Origin: Cinnamomum chago
Taxonomy: Eukaryota; Streptophyta; Magnoliopsida; Laurales; Lauraceae
NCBI GenBank assembly: GCA_038049695.1
Contig: CP142457.1
Span: 27,055,001-27,119,000, forward strand
DNA: 64,000 bases
Direction of reading: 5' to 3'
Made by a program: the position numbers and the translations under genes. Below, piece by piece: positions 33,699-45,694 of this stretch. Below the pieces are notes generated by a model that saw nothing but the letters and a program-made list of their open reading frames with translations, had not been told where the DNA came from and searched no databases. Within the stretch, counting starts at the first letter, position 1. Each line of letters begins with the position of its first letter.

Positions 33699-34540
33699 CA
33701 TGGGCGGCTACACATATATCAGTTGACCCCACTAAGGTTCGAAAAAGCATTTAAAAAAAATATATATTTCATGAATTGAACTTATAGGAAGCTTTTGACC
33801 CCGCTCAATTTAAGAGTTACCTCACATTAGCTAACTTTACACTTTTTCTTTGTTGCTGTGGTAGTGAACAAAAGTCATCATAAAATACTCACCACCTAAG
33901 TTAATGGGCCAACTGTCTACCAATAATTAAATAAAATTAATGGACCCAAATTACTGATATGCGCTCTAGCAACAAGTTTTTAGAACTTAAAGGATTTTGT
34001 GACATTGTTAGAAAATTAGTGGAGACAAATAAGGATATCATATACCAATTGGTTTATTTGCTTTTAAAATTGGCGTTGATTTTACCGGCAGTGATTCCTA
34101 CGGTAGAAAGAGCATTTTCAGCAATGAAGTACGTAAATAACAGGTTGCGTAATCGAATAAGAGATCAATATATGAATGACTGTTTGGTTACATATATTGA
34201 AAAATATGTGGTTGCTAGTGTTGATAATGAATCATTATGCAACGATTTTAACACATGAAAACCGATTCAGGGCAGCTGTAGGAGTTTATTTATTTTTCGA
34301 TTTTGTTTTTGGATTAAGAACTATTAGTAACAATGTATTAAAATTCCTTTTTCTTTTTAGAATTCAATATTGTCTTTGTCGGAATATCGAAAATAGATTA
34401 TTTGAGAATTTTATACTATACTTGTTGAATTATCGAAAGTAAATGACAAATGTTGATAAAGAGAAAAATAAATTTATTCGATTTGCAAAAGATAAGTCTT
34501 TGATTGGCCCCACTGACTCGAATTTCCGGAGCCGCCACTC
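33699..34540 (+). mobile_element. hAT element remnant, 842 bp
   Basis: Short inverted ends CATGGGCGGCT and AGCCGCCACTC, with flanks GGCCTAAG (33691-33698) and GGCCTAAC (34541-34548), an 8-bp duplication with one mismatch. It contains the C-terminal end of a hAT transposase. Most of the transposase is missing, so it is internally deleted. Confidence 0.75.
33959..34258 (+). pseudogene. hAT transposase C-terminal dimerisation domain fragment
   Basis: A 99-codon open stretch with the hAT family C-terminal signature: 'LILPAVIPTVERAFSAMKYV', then 'NNRLRNRIRDQYMNDCLVTY'. This module dimerises hAT transposases. The N-terminal zinc finger and the RNase H-like catalytic core are absent, so no activity is expected. 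It lies inside the 33699-34540 element and reads in the same direction as the L1 it interrupts. Confidence 0.85.
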
Positions 34541-35233
34541 GGCCTAACCATGTTATAAATTGTAGGAGCGTGTACCAAAAGATGTAAATCTATATCCTTC
34601 ATATATGGTTGAAGTCCAAATTATGGACAAAAAGTAGATTTACTTGGGGACCCATTAACAACTAGTAAATATGATGCCATGTGTTTTGAACCAGTTATTT
34701 ATAAAGTTAAAGGAAGAACTATTTCATGGAATCTCAATTAAATGAATACATTAATTGTAAGAATTTTTTTTCTGGGAGATCAAGAAGTGGAGGAAAATTC
34801 ACACTATTATATGGAGTGAGCTATGCAAAGCAATTTGCATTATGGGGGGTTTAAGTATGGTAAAAAGCTTCCCTCTTTTAGCAAAATCCATATGCTATCT
34901 CACAAAACTCTTAAAGTGAAATATTGTTCGAAAAAGTCATTATGGAGCACGGAATTAAAAAAAAAAAAAAGTAACTTGTGGTTTTGGAAAGGGTTTGCTT
35001 GAGTTCCTGACTTGATTAACGCCAACGTTGGATGGATGGTTAGAAATAGGGAAAATATCTCAGTCTAGAGCTATAATTGGGTTCCTTACAAGGTTTATGT
35101 CATGTCTAGTGTTTTGGACCTTTTTTATCTGAAATTTGAGTAATGAGAATACATATCCATCAATCATGCGGATCGGTCAATTAGAAGTCATTTTGAAAGA
35201 CCTCTCCACCCACAAAGAATTTTTCTCTTTAGG

Positions 35234-35342
35234 TATTTTTATATTTTTTTTATAATTGGAGGATGTCCCAATCCTTTGGGCCGGACTAATACTTACGGAC
35301 CTAGGGAGAGCTGGGTAAATTCCCCGTAGCCCAGTGTGGTTT
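35234..35342 (-). mobile_element. SINE fragment, same family as 32328-32530
   Basis: Matches the poly(A)-proximal half of the full SINE ('tttgggccggac', 'cctagggagagctgggtaaa', 'cccagtgtggt'). The pol III box half is absent. Two ~45-bp copies of L1-like sequence ('tcaatcatg.ggatc.gtcaat') lie on either side of it. Confidence 0.75.
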
Positions 35343-35717
35343 ATCTATCAATCATGTGGATCAGTCAATTAGAAGGCCATTTCGGTACAATCTTTTCTTA
35401 ATATCAAATTGGGGAATGTTAATGCTTCATATCCAATTTGCAAGTAATAGAGAAGAACTGACCTGAAGAAGCACGCTTTGTTTCATTATAATATGTCATA
35501 TGGTGGTGTAGTTTTCTTTGCCCATGGGCTATTGTCCTTGTGGTGGGCTCTTTGGAGCTACCAACAATTACATCTTCTAGAGATCATGAGTCTACATCCC
35601 TTTAAAATGATTATAAGTGCCAAAAGCATAATGAGGCTCCTTGGTGTGTATCACAGTTATCAAAGAGAGTGTGGCCTCATCTTGTGCTTTCAACCCACAT
35701 TAAGAGGGATGGGAATT

Positions 35718-36173
35718 TAGAGATATAAATGGGTTCCGATTCTCTGATTATCTGGAGGTTACGACCCGTTAAAAATCAGCTTTTGATCTTTATTTTTAGG
35801 CCCCGCTAAGTAAATAGCTACCGGTCTGGGTCCTTTTTTTGGACTCGTGACATAAATGGGTCCGGTTCCACATTGGTTTTGACCTGTGGACCCGGGACCT
35901 AACGCATTACCTCAATTTTTTAGAATATCTCCTTACTATTAGATTTCCCCTCATACCATTATCTACCTAGACCCGGGCCCAGACCCAGACCAGCCCCATA
36001 TATGGTTATGGTTATGGTTCTGGGTCCGGTTCCACATTATCCTTAACGTTTCCAAGTCCAGAACCAAAAAACTGGCCCCAAGACGGTTCCGGGTCAGGAT
36101 CCAGGTCCACCATCTACTTAACGGGTCCGGATCCACCATGGACCATGATAAACCGGACCCGTTTATATCCCTA
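35718..36173. mobile_element. TIR element of about 456 bp in the L1
   Basis: Inverted ends TAGAGATATAAATGGG and CCCGTTTATATCCCTA, and internal GGGTCCGG-rich repeats in both orientations. The target duplication is unclear (only TA matches), so hAT-like is a guess from the terminus. Removing it rejoins the L1 near its 'DGS' RNase H motif. Confidence 0.6.
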
Positions 36174-36375
36174 GATGGATCATGATATTTTCTGATACCG
36201 TGTTCTCTAAAACTGAGGGTGTGGTAACCTTTGGCTATGCTATATTTTCTAATAAATGTCTTATTGGTGTAAGAACCTCTAATGAATCTCAAGGGTTCTC
36301 GGCCATGGAAGTTGAATCACGGGCAATATTCTTTGCACTGAACCAAAGTCCTGTTTGTTTTTGTTAATGATAGCC

Positions 36376-37900
36376 TTAGTTTCCAAGAAAAAAAGAAGCT
36401 TAAAATCATGGATTTAGACCATGATCACATGTATCCCAATTTTTGTTTAATATTAACATGCTACAATGCCATGCAAGTTTTGTTCTATAGGTTGGAACAT
36501 GGAAGCAGTTGACCTCTTTTTTTTTTTTTCGAGATCCAAAAGACTAATGGCTTCACATTCTTTCATTAAAGATCTTATAATAATCCAAGGCTTCACAATC
36601 TTTCTTTAAAGAGCTTAAAACAATTGAATTATTAATGCAAATATCTACCAAATACCCTCAAAAGAAAATATGATATTAAATCCTCAATATTACTTATCAT
36701 CAAATAATATTACCAAAGATTTTAGGGTTTCCAAAGGACCTTTTTTTGAATCACAACCACCATTTATTACATACAACTGTTAAAGAAACTAAAATGCAAA
36801 TGAATCTCAAGTCCTTAGAAACAGGCGTCCAAGACACAACAGCAACAAAGGGCCGCAAAACTGCAAGGAAAAGCAAAACAAAAATGCAACATGTGAAGAA
36901 CTAATATATATATAATGATATATATTGAAAGAGACTAATTTGAGATTTCAATTCTTACCAACTTCAATTACTTTTGATAGAATGGCAATGGTTTCTGTTG
37001 GATTCATATTTAAAACGACCAAATTACCCGACCTAAATGGCAGTTTCTCTGCCCCTAGAAAGGCCTTATGGTTTCTGACTATGCCAAATCCATCCCATGA
37101 CTGATATGGATCAGGTCAAATTTCCTAATGGAAGATTTTAATTCATTTAAAAAAAAAACAAACAATACTCATCTAGTGGTAATGAATTGAAACCATGACC
37201 TCGTGTAAAACAATATGCATGGCTCATTACCACCAATAATACTAGTATAAGTCTACTAGGATTCTGTGGTCCGGATGGGGGACAGGGCGCCCATGGTTCG
37301 GTCCCCCATTCGGTCCAAGTAGCAGGCCTCATAATACTATAACTTTACATTAACAAATTTGCTAAGTAATATATATCTTAAAGCTAGGTAAAACGGATGA
37401 GGGAGATAAGCAAACCTAAAACCCAAACCTAGCTACATCGAACCCAACCCTAGTCAAAGTCCAGAAACCAATACCCTCACAAAATCATGAAACCAATTGT
37501 TTTCAATTTTGTTTGTTTCTACTGTAACCTTTCCATCTAAATAGAATTCATACATATACCAATAGCCTCAAATCCAAACAACTCTCCACCAACCTGCCCT
37601 TAATAGGAAAATATCATATTTTAAATTTCTTATAATTGTTTACCATCTCAATACAATTTATATAGGAAACATCATAATTTACTTCTTATAAAATGTAAAA
37701 AAAAATTGTATCTTAAAATTTTTTATATCTTTTTATTATGAATTTATATTACCCATGATAAGCATGGGCATGCTTTCCAGGTAGAGAAGTTAAATTCAAT
37801 GGATATTGTCAAATTCAAGCCTAGCGGTAGAAGAGATGGTGGAGATAGACCACATGCATGCTTCTAGAATTCGGACTGTCTTTAGTAATTATTATATACG
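36376..37900. other. Intervening sequence, no gene seen
   Basis: AT-rich with poly-T/A runs. Around 37155-37240 there is a weak tRNA-like B-box stretch ('gaggtcatggtttcaattc' on the minus strand) that may be an old SINE. A hairpin 'cccatgataagcatggg' lies near 37753. Confidence 0.4.
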
Positions 37901-37905
37901 AAATC

Positions 37906-38172
37906 TGATAAAGAGCATTCAGTTCAGCCCATTGGGTCTGCCTGTATTCAGGCCCACAATATCTTTTCACAGCTGTAAATCTCCAACAACTGTAACCGAG
38001 TGATTGTTATCCTCTCCAACTCATCCTTTCCTATTCTTTTGTAATGGTTGTCTTGTACAGCCTGTAGAATCTTCTTTGATTTGTAATTATCTCAATACAA
38101 AAAGAGTATAAAATAATATAACAACCAACCACAAAAGTTAACGTGGGTTCATTCAGAAACTCCTTTGTTTTA
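37906..38172 (+). repeat. Copia A 5' LTR (267 bp)
   Basis: Starts TGATAAAGAG and ends TTGTTTTA immediately before the primer-binding site. The near-identical partner is 42851-43116. Confidence 0.93.
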
Positions 38173-38185
38173 TGGTATCAGAGCC
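38173..38185 (+). promoter_or_regulatory. Copia A primer-binding site
   Basis: TGGTATCAGAGCC directly abuts the 5' LTR and is complementary to the 3' end of plant initiator methionine tRNA, the usual Copia primer. Confidence 0.93.
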
Positions 38186-38511
38186 GACTCTCGACTAGTT
38201 CGAGTGTGGGTCCCTTGCCGTGGCCTGGTGCAAGTGGGCGGGCCAAGAGGGCTAACAGGCTACGGGGACTGGCAGGCTACTGCACAGAACGTGCAGCCTT
38301 AAGGAGAGCCGACACTCTTACCTTGCATGAGGCCTTTTGATGAGTTGAGGTTCATCAAAAGCAAAACCGTGAGGCCCGTAGGCCAAAGCGGACAATATCA
38401 TGCATGCGTGAAGGGTGGGGCATTACAAATGGTATCAGAGCGCCTTAAGCACCACCGTGCAAAGCTCCACCTGGGCCATCCTCCTCACCTATCATCCTCA
38501 TTTTTTCAAAC

Positions 38512-41500
38512 ATGACGTCCTCTTCTTCTACCCCTGCTTCCAACCTTGTTGTCTCCAACATTGCCCACCTCATACCTATCAAGTTAGACAACACTAATTT
38601 CCTTCTCTGGAAATCACTATTTCGCCCAGTTTTACACAACCATTGCATTGAAGGTTTCATCGATGGTTCCCATCCTGCTCCACCAAAGGAAGTTGCAGGT
38701 GCTAATGGTAAAACCACACCAAATCCTGATTATCTTGTTTGGCTTGAAAAAGATCAAACTCTCCTTAGCTGGATCAACGCCACTTTGTCAACATCCACTC
38801 TTCCCTACATTGTGAACATGTCAACTTCAAAAGAGGCGTGGGATTCACTGGAGCGAAAATTCGCGTCTTTGTCTCGTTCCCATGTCATCGAATTGAAGAA
38901 ACGACTTCAACAAGTGAAGAAAGGAAACTCCTCCATGCAAGATTACCTTCACCAAATCAAACTCATCACCGATCAACTCGCGTCATGTGGTGCTCTTGTC
39001 AACGAGGACGACATTATTCTTCACACTATGAACGGACTTCCCTCTGTGTATCGTCCGTTTCAAACGTCTATTCGTACCTGCTCTCGTTTGACCCTGTTTC
39101 TCTTGAGGAACTTCACACCCTCCTTGTTTGTGAGGAACTAAGTTTAGTTGAAGACACTATCGCTGATCCATCCACAACTTATTCGGCTAGCAAACAGTAC
39201 AAACCACGTCGCTCCAATAACAACAAAGGACAGCCGCAAAACAGATCTTCATCCAGCAACTCACGTTCCAACCAGCAGCAACCTAGGCCGCCTATCTCTG
39301 GAGGTAGAAGTGTTTATGGCTCTCATTTGACAGGCCTAGGCCAAGACCTTCAAATTCATGGACCTTCTAATGAAAATCAGCGAGGTAATCGCCCACTATG
39401 TCAGATCTGTGGCAAACTAGGCCACACGGCAATAGACTGCTACAATCGCATGAACTATTCCATTCAGGGTCGCATTCCGACCCAACGTCTTGCAGCAATG
39501 GTGGCTTCTCAACAGCCAAGCACTGACAACACTTGGTACTCTGACATAGGTGCAACACATCATGTCACCTCTGATTTGAGCGACCTTTCCATTCACTCCC
39601 AGTATCAAGGGTCTGATAATGTGCAAGTGGGTAATGGGCAAGGTCTGTCTATATCTAATATTGGCTCTACTGTTTTCCACACACCCTCCACCACATATAC
39701 TTTGAAAAACATTTTGCACTGCCCACAAGCCTCAACTAATTTATTATCTGTCCAATCCTTTTCTCGTGACAATAATTGTGTTTTTTTGTTTGATGAAAAT
39801 GGTTTTTCTGTGAAGGACAAAACTTCGGGGAGGACTCTCTACCGAGGGCTGATTGAGCATGGGATTTATCCTTTTCGTCCCCCCATCAATAATGCCAAAG
39901 CTTCGTTTGTGAGCCGCCGTATTTTAAGCGATGTCTGGCACCATCGTTTAGGTCATCCATCTTTATCTATTCAGCAAGCTATTACGTCCGATTTCTCTCC
40001 ATCAATAAAACCTAGCAAGAATGTGTGTTCGTCATGTCAACTTGGAAAGCGCTCCAAGTTACCTTTTCCCTTATCTTCTACTATCTCTTTTAAACCGCTT
40101 GACATTATTCATTGTAATGTTTGGGGGGCTTCTCCTGTGTCTTCTATTAGTGGTTTCAAGTATTATGTAATTTTTATTGATGATTTTTCATGTTATTGCT
40201 GGCTCTATCCCTTAATGTTAAAATCTGATTTTTTTGATACCTTCATCAAATTTAAAGCCAATGTAGAAAATTTGTTTAACACTACAATTCAATATTTCCG
40301 CTCTGATGGCGGAGGTGAATTTATTGGTACCAAATTTCGTACCTTTTTGAACATCCATGGCATCTCCCATCAATTTTCGTGTCCGCAAACACCTGACCAA
40401 AACGGTGTGGCTGAACGTAAGCATCGTCACATCTTTGAGACTGGACTCACTCTTTTGGCCCATTCCTCCATGCCTTCAACATATTGGCTTGAGGCCTTTA
40501 ATACGACCGTCTATCTCATTAATAGGATGCCCATTGTTTCTCACCCAAAGGTTTCTCCATATGAAGTCCTTTTTCATGTTCCACCTGACTATTCCTACCT
40601 CAAAATTTTTGGGTGTGCATGTTACCCCTAACTTCATACATACCGGTCTAACAAGCTTGAGTTCAAGTCCAAAAAGTGTGTTTTCATTGGCTACAGTCTC
40701 ACTCATAAGGGCTATAGGTGTCTAGACCCATCTTCTAGTCGTGTTTATGTCTCTCGCCATGTCATATTTGATGAGCACACATTTCCTTTCAAAGAGGGAA
40801 CACCCACCCCTGTTCTCAAAACCCAAACTCCATATACTGACCCATTTGCTGTCTTTGGACCCATAAACCAATGGCTTTCATCCACTACGTCCACTCTCCC
40901 TATTAGCTCTCAGCCTCCATTACCTCTTCAACCTCCCCCCCATTTTTGTGCCAGCTTCTTTCCCCCTAACTGGGCCCAGCTCATCAGTCCCTACCGTGCA
41001 ATGTCCTCCTTTACCTGAACCTTCTCAACCCACTCTTCAACCTGCACCATCTCCACTTATGGTCATCCCACCCAATTCTCTATCCATACCACCTGACGTG
41101 CGTGCCTATGCCTATCCAACCCACTGGTTTTGCCTCTCCTGCGTTAGAGCCCATCAATCCTACTTCTTCACCCTCTGTACCTACTCCACAACACCCACCC
41201 CCACACCAACATCCAATGCAAACCCGGTCCAAATCTGGTATTGTCAAGAAAAAGGTATGGCTCATCACCAAACACCCTATACCACTTGCACTTATGGCTG
41301 CCACAGTTGAGCCCACCTGCTACACTCAAGCTAGTAAATCTCCTGAATGGAGAGCCGCTATGGACTTGGAGTTTACTGCATTACAGAGAAGTGGCACTTG
41401 GGTCCTCGTTCCTAAAACACCTCAAATGAATGTGGTCGGGTGTAAATGGGTTTATCGCATTAAACGCAATCCCGATGGATCAATTCACCGTTACAAAGCC

Positions 41501-42896
41501 CATTTGGTTGCCAAAGGGTTTCATCAACAACTCGGGGTAGACTTTGTGGATACCTTCAGCCCTGTGGTTAAACACACCACCATTCGGGTCATTCTCTCTC
41601 TGGCATTGGCCTATAATTGGCCCCTACGCCAATTGGACTTTGAAAGTGCATTTCTGCATGGGGACCTACACGAAGAGGTTTATATGAATTAACCTCCTGG
41701 ATATATTGACCATGAACGGTCTTCCTTTGTTTGTTGCATGAAGAAATCCATTTATGGACTCCGTCAGGCGCCTCGTGCTTGGTACGAGAAGTTCACTTCT
41801 CAGCTCGTTGACTTGGGGTTCAAGATCTCAGTTTCTGAGCCCTCTCTTTTTATTCACTATGCGAATGGGTGCCTCACCTATCTTCTACTATATGTCGACG
41901 ACATCATCATCACATGGAATAATAGTTCTACTATCTCCACTTTTATCAAGCATTTGGGCCATCACTTCAAAATGAAGGATTTGGGCCCACCCACATATTT
42001 TTTACGTATTGAGGCCTACCGTCAAGACAACGGACTCTTTCTATCACAAACAAAGTATGTGACTGATCACCTCACCAAGATTGATATGATAGGTTGCAAG
42101 CCTGTTGCTTCACCTGCGTCTAACATCAAGTTGGGTCCCTTGGATGGTTTACCTCTTGCTGACCCCACTACTTATAGAAGCATTGTGGGTGCCCTACAAT
42201 ATCTTTCCCTTACTCGGCCTGATATTACTTTTTCTGTAAATCAAGTGTGTCGGTTCCTGTACGCTCCCACCGAGGTTCACTTGGCTACTGTCAAGCGTAT
42301 TCTTCGCTTCCTCAAGGGCACCCTCACTTATGGACTTCATTTCCATCGTGGCCCATTACAACTTCAGTCTTATTGTGATGCTGATTGGGTTGGCTGGCTC
42401 TCCATCCGATCGTCTGTCCACCAGTGGCTATTGTGTTTTCTTGGGCCTTAATCCCATCTTGTGGTGTTCCAAAAAACAACCCACAGTTGCATGATCTTCC
42501 ACTGAGGCTAAATACAAATGTTTGGCCCATACCGTTGCCGAGGTCACTTGGCTGTGCTCCCTTCTTCGCGAACTTCACATTTCGTTGCGAGACGCTCCGC
42601 TTATTTGGATTGACAACATTAGTGCCATCTCTCTCGCCTTCAACCCTGTATTTCATGCCCGTACCAAGCACATCGAGATAGATTATCATTTTGTGCGTGA
42701 GAAGGTGGCCCACAAGCAACTCGATGTCCGATTCGTCTCTTCCACTGATCAGGTTGCAGATATTTTTACAAAAGGCTTTCCATCTCGTCGGGTTTGTGAT
42801 CTTCAATCCAAGCTGTGCATTCAAGATCAACCGCTCAGCTTGAGGGGGCATCATAAAGAGCATTCAGTTCAGCCCATTGGGTCTGCCTGTATTTAG
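38512..42896 (+). pseudogene. Copia A gag-pol remnant
   Basis: Region-level description. Gag is at about 38.5-39.1 kb, with a CCHC knuckle near 39.4 kb ('CQICGKLGHTAIDCYNR'). The protease site is near 39.55 kb ('WYSDIGATHHV'). GAG-pre-integrase ('WHHRLGHPS') and the integrase core ('FRSDGGGEF', 'DQNGVAERKHRH') occupy about 39.9-40.6 kb. Reverse transcriptase is at about 41.3-42.1 kb ('LLLYVDDIII') and RNase H at about 42.3-42.8 kb ('YCDADWVGW', 'ADIFTKGF'). The order integrase before RT places it in Ty1/Copia. It is broken in several places and treated as a fossil. Confidence 0.93.
42841..42850 (+). promoter_or_regulatory. Copia A polypurine tract
   Basis: TGAGGGGGCA immediately before the 3' LTR, the expected plus-strand priming site. 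Confidence 0.85.
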
Positions 42897-43116
42897 GCCC
42901 ACAATATGTCTTCACGGCTGTAAATCTCCAACAACTGTAACCGAGTGATTGTTATCCTCTCCAACTCATCCTTTCCTATTCTTTTGTAATGGTTATCTTG
43001 TACAGCCTGTAGAATCTTCTTTGATTTGTAATTATCTCAATACAAAAGAGTATAAAATAATATAACAACCAACTACAAAAGTTAACATGGGTTCATTCAG
43101 AAACTCCTCTGTTTTA
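42851..43116 (+). repeat. Copia A 3' LTR (266 bp)
   Basis: Near-identical copy of 37906-38172, followed by the AAATC duplication. Confidence 0.93.
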
Positions 43117-43121
43117 AAATC

Positions 43122-43477
43122 GACTGATTCCAATTGAGAAATTAGTCTCAATTTATTGAATTGATTTTGACCTTGCCCAATTTCTTTTGACCCCTCATAA
43201 ATTCATTTTATGACTTTTGCTCTTCCCATGAAAAAGAAAACCTCTCTCTCGGTATCTCCCAGTAAATAAGGTTGTAACTTCTCACCTTCTCCCTTTGTTC
43301 CATCTCCATTCCAATCCAGAACCTTACCCATGATTATTTGGAATTTCTCCCTTCATTCCATCTCCATCCCAAATTGAGAACCCCAACCCTGTCTTTGTAG
43401 ATGAATGCATCATTCGATCATGAAGAATACGATGTTTGATCAGATTGTGATTATCACCTCCTTCCCCAAAAGCCCTG
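43122..43477. other. Short intervening sequence, no gene seen
   Basis: Sequence between Copia A and the second solo LTR, with a loose duplicated block ('ccatctccattcca' and 'ccatctccatccca', near 43300-43372). Confidence 0.5.
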
Positions 43478-45689
43478 TGTAAGGCCCCGTCCCGAGTTAA
43501 TCAAGATTAACTCTCATTAGTTGGAAATTAAGCTAGTTAATCGTGTTTAATTAGACTAATGATGGTTTATGACCAAATGGGATTGAATTAGCCTAAAATG
43601 AATGATTTAGGCTTAATGAAATGATAACGAATGAGATTAAATGATATGAATGGGTTTTTGGTTCAAATCAAAGGAGACAAGGACTTTTTCGTAAATACGA
43701 ATTTTCACGTATTTTGTCAAATACGGAAACTCTTGATACCAACACTTGTATCTTGGCGAGTACGTTAACTTTCATAAAAGACTCGAAGTCGTTCGACGAG
43801 AAATGGAGGAAGTGACCTTTTATTTGACTTGAATTGAGATGAATTAGGAGGTGGAGGGCCTAAATGCAATTTTAGGCTTATATAAGCTAAGATGAACTCA
43901 AATGAGTTCACTCAACTCATTCCAAATCCTAGGCACCTTCTTCTTTTCCTTTTTCTTTTTCTTCTTCCATTTTCATCTCCTTCAAACATTAAGAGTGGAG
44001 TTTTAGAGTGCTTCAAGTGAAGAAACTCATCTTCTTCATCTTCTTCTTGGAGTTTTCTTGAGGAAAAGGCTTCAAATTGAGAGATTTCCTTCTCAAATCC
44101 AAGCTAAGCAAAGGGGTTTTTGTCAATCAACCTTCATTAGAGGCAAGTATATGCTTTTCTATTGATTTATAGTGTTATAGGATTTGTAAGAACTCAAGGA
44201 GTTCAATTTCAGGATTTTCCCTCAGAAATTGTGAAGCTCTGTAATGGAGTTTTGGGTGTTTGTCGGTCAACCGACACCTGACCGACAGCTGACCGAACCC
44301 ATCCGGGTTCATTTGTCAGTGTGGTTCAGTTTCTAGAAAGTGGACCGACACTGAATCGAACTCACTTGATAGAAATGCACAGAAAATCCAGCTTCTGGAA
44401 AGCTGACAGAGTAACTTCGGCTAACCGACATTGTGACTTCGGTCAGCCGAGGGTCGACCGACATGTCGATCGAGTGACATCCTGAAGTATCAGAACTTTT
44501 GAAGTTCTGGATTATAACTTGGGGTCGACCGAGAGGTAACCGAATGTGAAGTCGGTCAACCGACACCTGACCAACAAGGTGACCGAACTTGGAGGAAATG
44601 TCAGATTGAAGTCTGATTCTTCCTAGGTAAAAGCCTAATGTATTTAGGTTAGTATTAATGATATCTAAACCTTCAGAGGTGTTAGCTAAGGTTATTTTAA
44701 CGTACAATTTATCAAATAAAGTGATGTTCATAAAGAATAACACGTACATTGAATAACGAACGCTTCACTCATTTGTTTGGTTTAGAAATTAGATTTTATG
44801 ATCGATTGAATAGATTTCTTGAGTCTTGATATAGTACAATGATTTCACAAACTCGTGTATCAACTGAACTGATTAATGTAACCAATTAATGAACAATCCT
44901 GCTGCAGCAGATGGACCGGGGTGTTCCGGAGCTCCATGGTGATGTCAGTGATCTCTGATCAAGACGCTGATAGATCCCACATATATATGTATTGGACTGA
45001 AAAGTCCCATTTGATAAGTCATCTAATAGATACTTAACGAAATGAATGAATTGAATAAGAACACTGAACTGAATGAATAGGAATTGTTTCCTTTGGAAAG
45101 AACCAATGGACTTATTATTACTTATGCTTGTTATTGCATAAGATACTGTTATAGAACTGTTAAATTGGTACATTGTCATAGAATTGTGTATATATTGTTG
45201 AACCATCGTGTTTACGGTATTATTGAGGGACATTACAAGTCCAGTTGCCCGTCCCGATAATGCAGAGGCCGTGCCGCCAGCGGAAGAGGCTCATCCGATA
45301 CCTCCACGAGGTTTAATCGAATGGACATGATCCTGAGTACGAACTGGATCAGAATATTTTGGAAGAGTTTACAATAAAATTTTGTATATTCATTTTGAAT
45401 AGAAAATAGATGTCACATGCATTGTATTTGAATATGCAGTTGTTGACTTTATTAGAAACTGATACATGTATGTTAACTTTACTTTAAAGTAAAGAACTGT
45501 TCTGTTTAGTAATTTGTCAATGTATGTATATGTATTCCGCAAAACCGTACATTAATAGGTATGTATGTAAGATCCCTTGTAGACTTTGTCTTAACTTCGG
45601 TTAATTCGGGGTTTACGGGAGTAAGTATGCTGACATCACGATCTGGTGTTTAGCCTTGAGTAATCTGATCTCGGGCCCGGGTCGTGACA
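43478..45689 (+). mobile_element. Solo LTR, 2212 bp (family S, plus)
   Basis: Begins TGTAAGGCCCCG and ends GGGTCGTGACA, with flanks CCCTG (43473-43477) and CCCTA (45690-45694), a 5-bp duplication with one mismatch. It is homologous end to end with 27625-30006 in inverse orientation. A TATA-like 'gcttatataagc' at about 43877-43888 gives the direction. GGTCAACCGAC/GGTCGACCGA palindromes cluster at 44255-44590. No internal region is present. Confidence 0.82.
44255..44590. promoter_or_regulatory. Cluster of TCGG-N4-CCGA palindromes in solo LTR
   Basis: Repeated variants include 'gtcggtcaaccgac' (twice), 'ttcggctaaccgac', 'ttcggtcagccgag' and 'ggtcgaccgag'. The family member at 27625-30006 has the same cluster (28850-29180) with 'ctcggctaaccgaa', 'tttcggctaaccgaaa' and others. 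They lie downstream of the TATA box; the role is unknown. Confidence 0.55.
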
Positions 45690-45694
45690 CCCTA

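Larger units (their letters stand above)
31470..36375 (+). mobile_element. L1-type LINE remnant, nested host of five insertions
   Basis: Plus-strand fragments follow L1 order. Endonuclease C-terminal region: about 31481-31640 ('WNIEWRMNFPEA'). Pre-RT linker: about 32020-32280 ('KLEEYFNEGEKIWKQKSREL', 'IIRRKHSRIDRIRNKKG'). RT: about 32560-33360 ('RRISLCYTIHKIISKVVAK'-like, 'EWDFILETLDAFGFS', 'LRQVDPLS'). Post-RT region: about 34680-35110. RNase H-like domain: about 36175-36370 ('FSAMEVESRAIFFAL'). It is 5'-truncated and riddled with stops and frameshifts, hence old. It is interrupted by a SINE, a MULE-type MITE, a hAT, a SINE fragment and a TIR element. The stretch 33365-33690 fits no L1 part I recognise. 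Confidence 0.8.
37906..43116 (+). mobile_element. Copia element A with both LTRs, coding region broken
   Basis: LTRs (37906-38172 and 42851-43116) are flanked by a perfect 5-bp duplication AAATC (37901-37905 and 43117-43121). The primer-binding site TGGTATCAGAGCC (initiator Met tRNA type) follows the left LTR and a polypurine tract precedes the right. Parts run gag, zinc knuckle, protease, integrase, reverse transcriptase, RNase H: the Ty1/Copia order. The LTRs differ at about ten positions in 266 bp by eye, roughly 96% identity, so insertion was probably within the last few million years. The structure is whole but the coding region has about half a dozen breaks, so it is a fossil. Confidence 0.95.

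Noticed and set aside
37150-37245. tRNA gene or SINE suggested by a B-box-like stretch
   Set aside because: No cloverleaf, no convincing A box at the right distance, and no target duplication.
41080-42863. Minus-strand open frames inside Copia A
   Set aside because: Antisense shadows of the plus-strand pol region.
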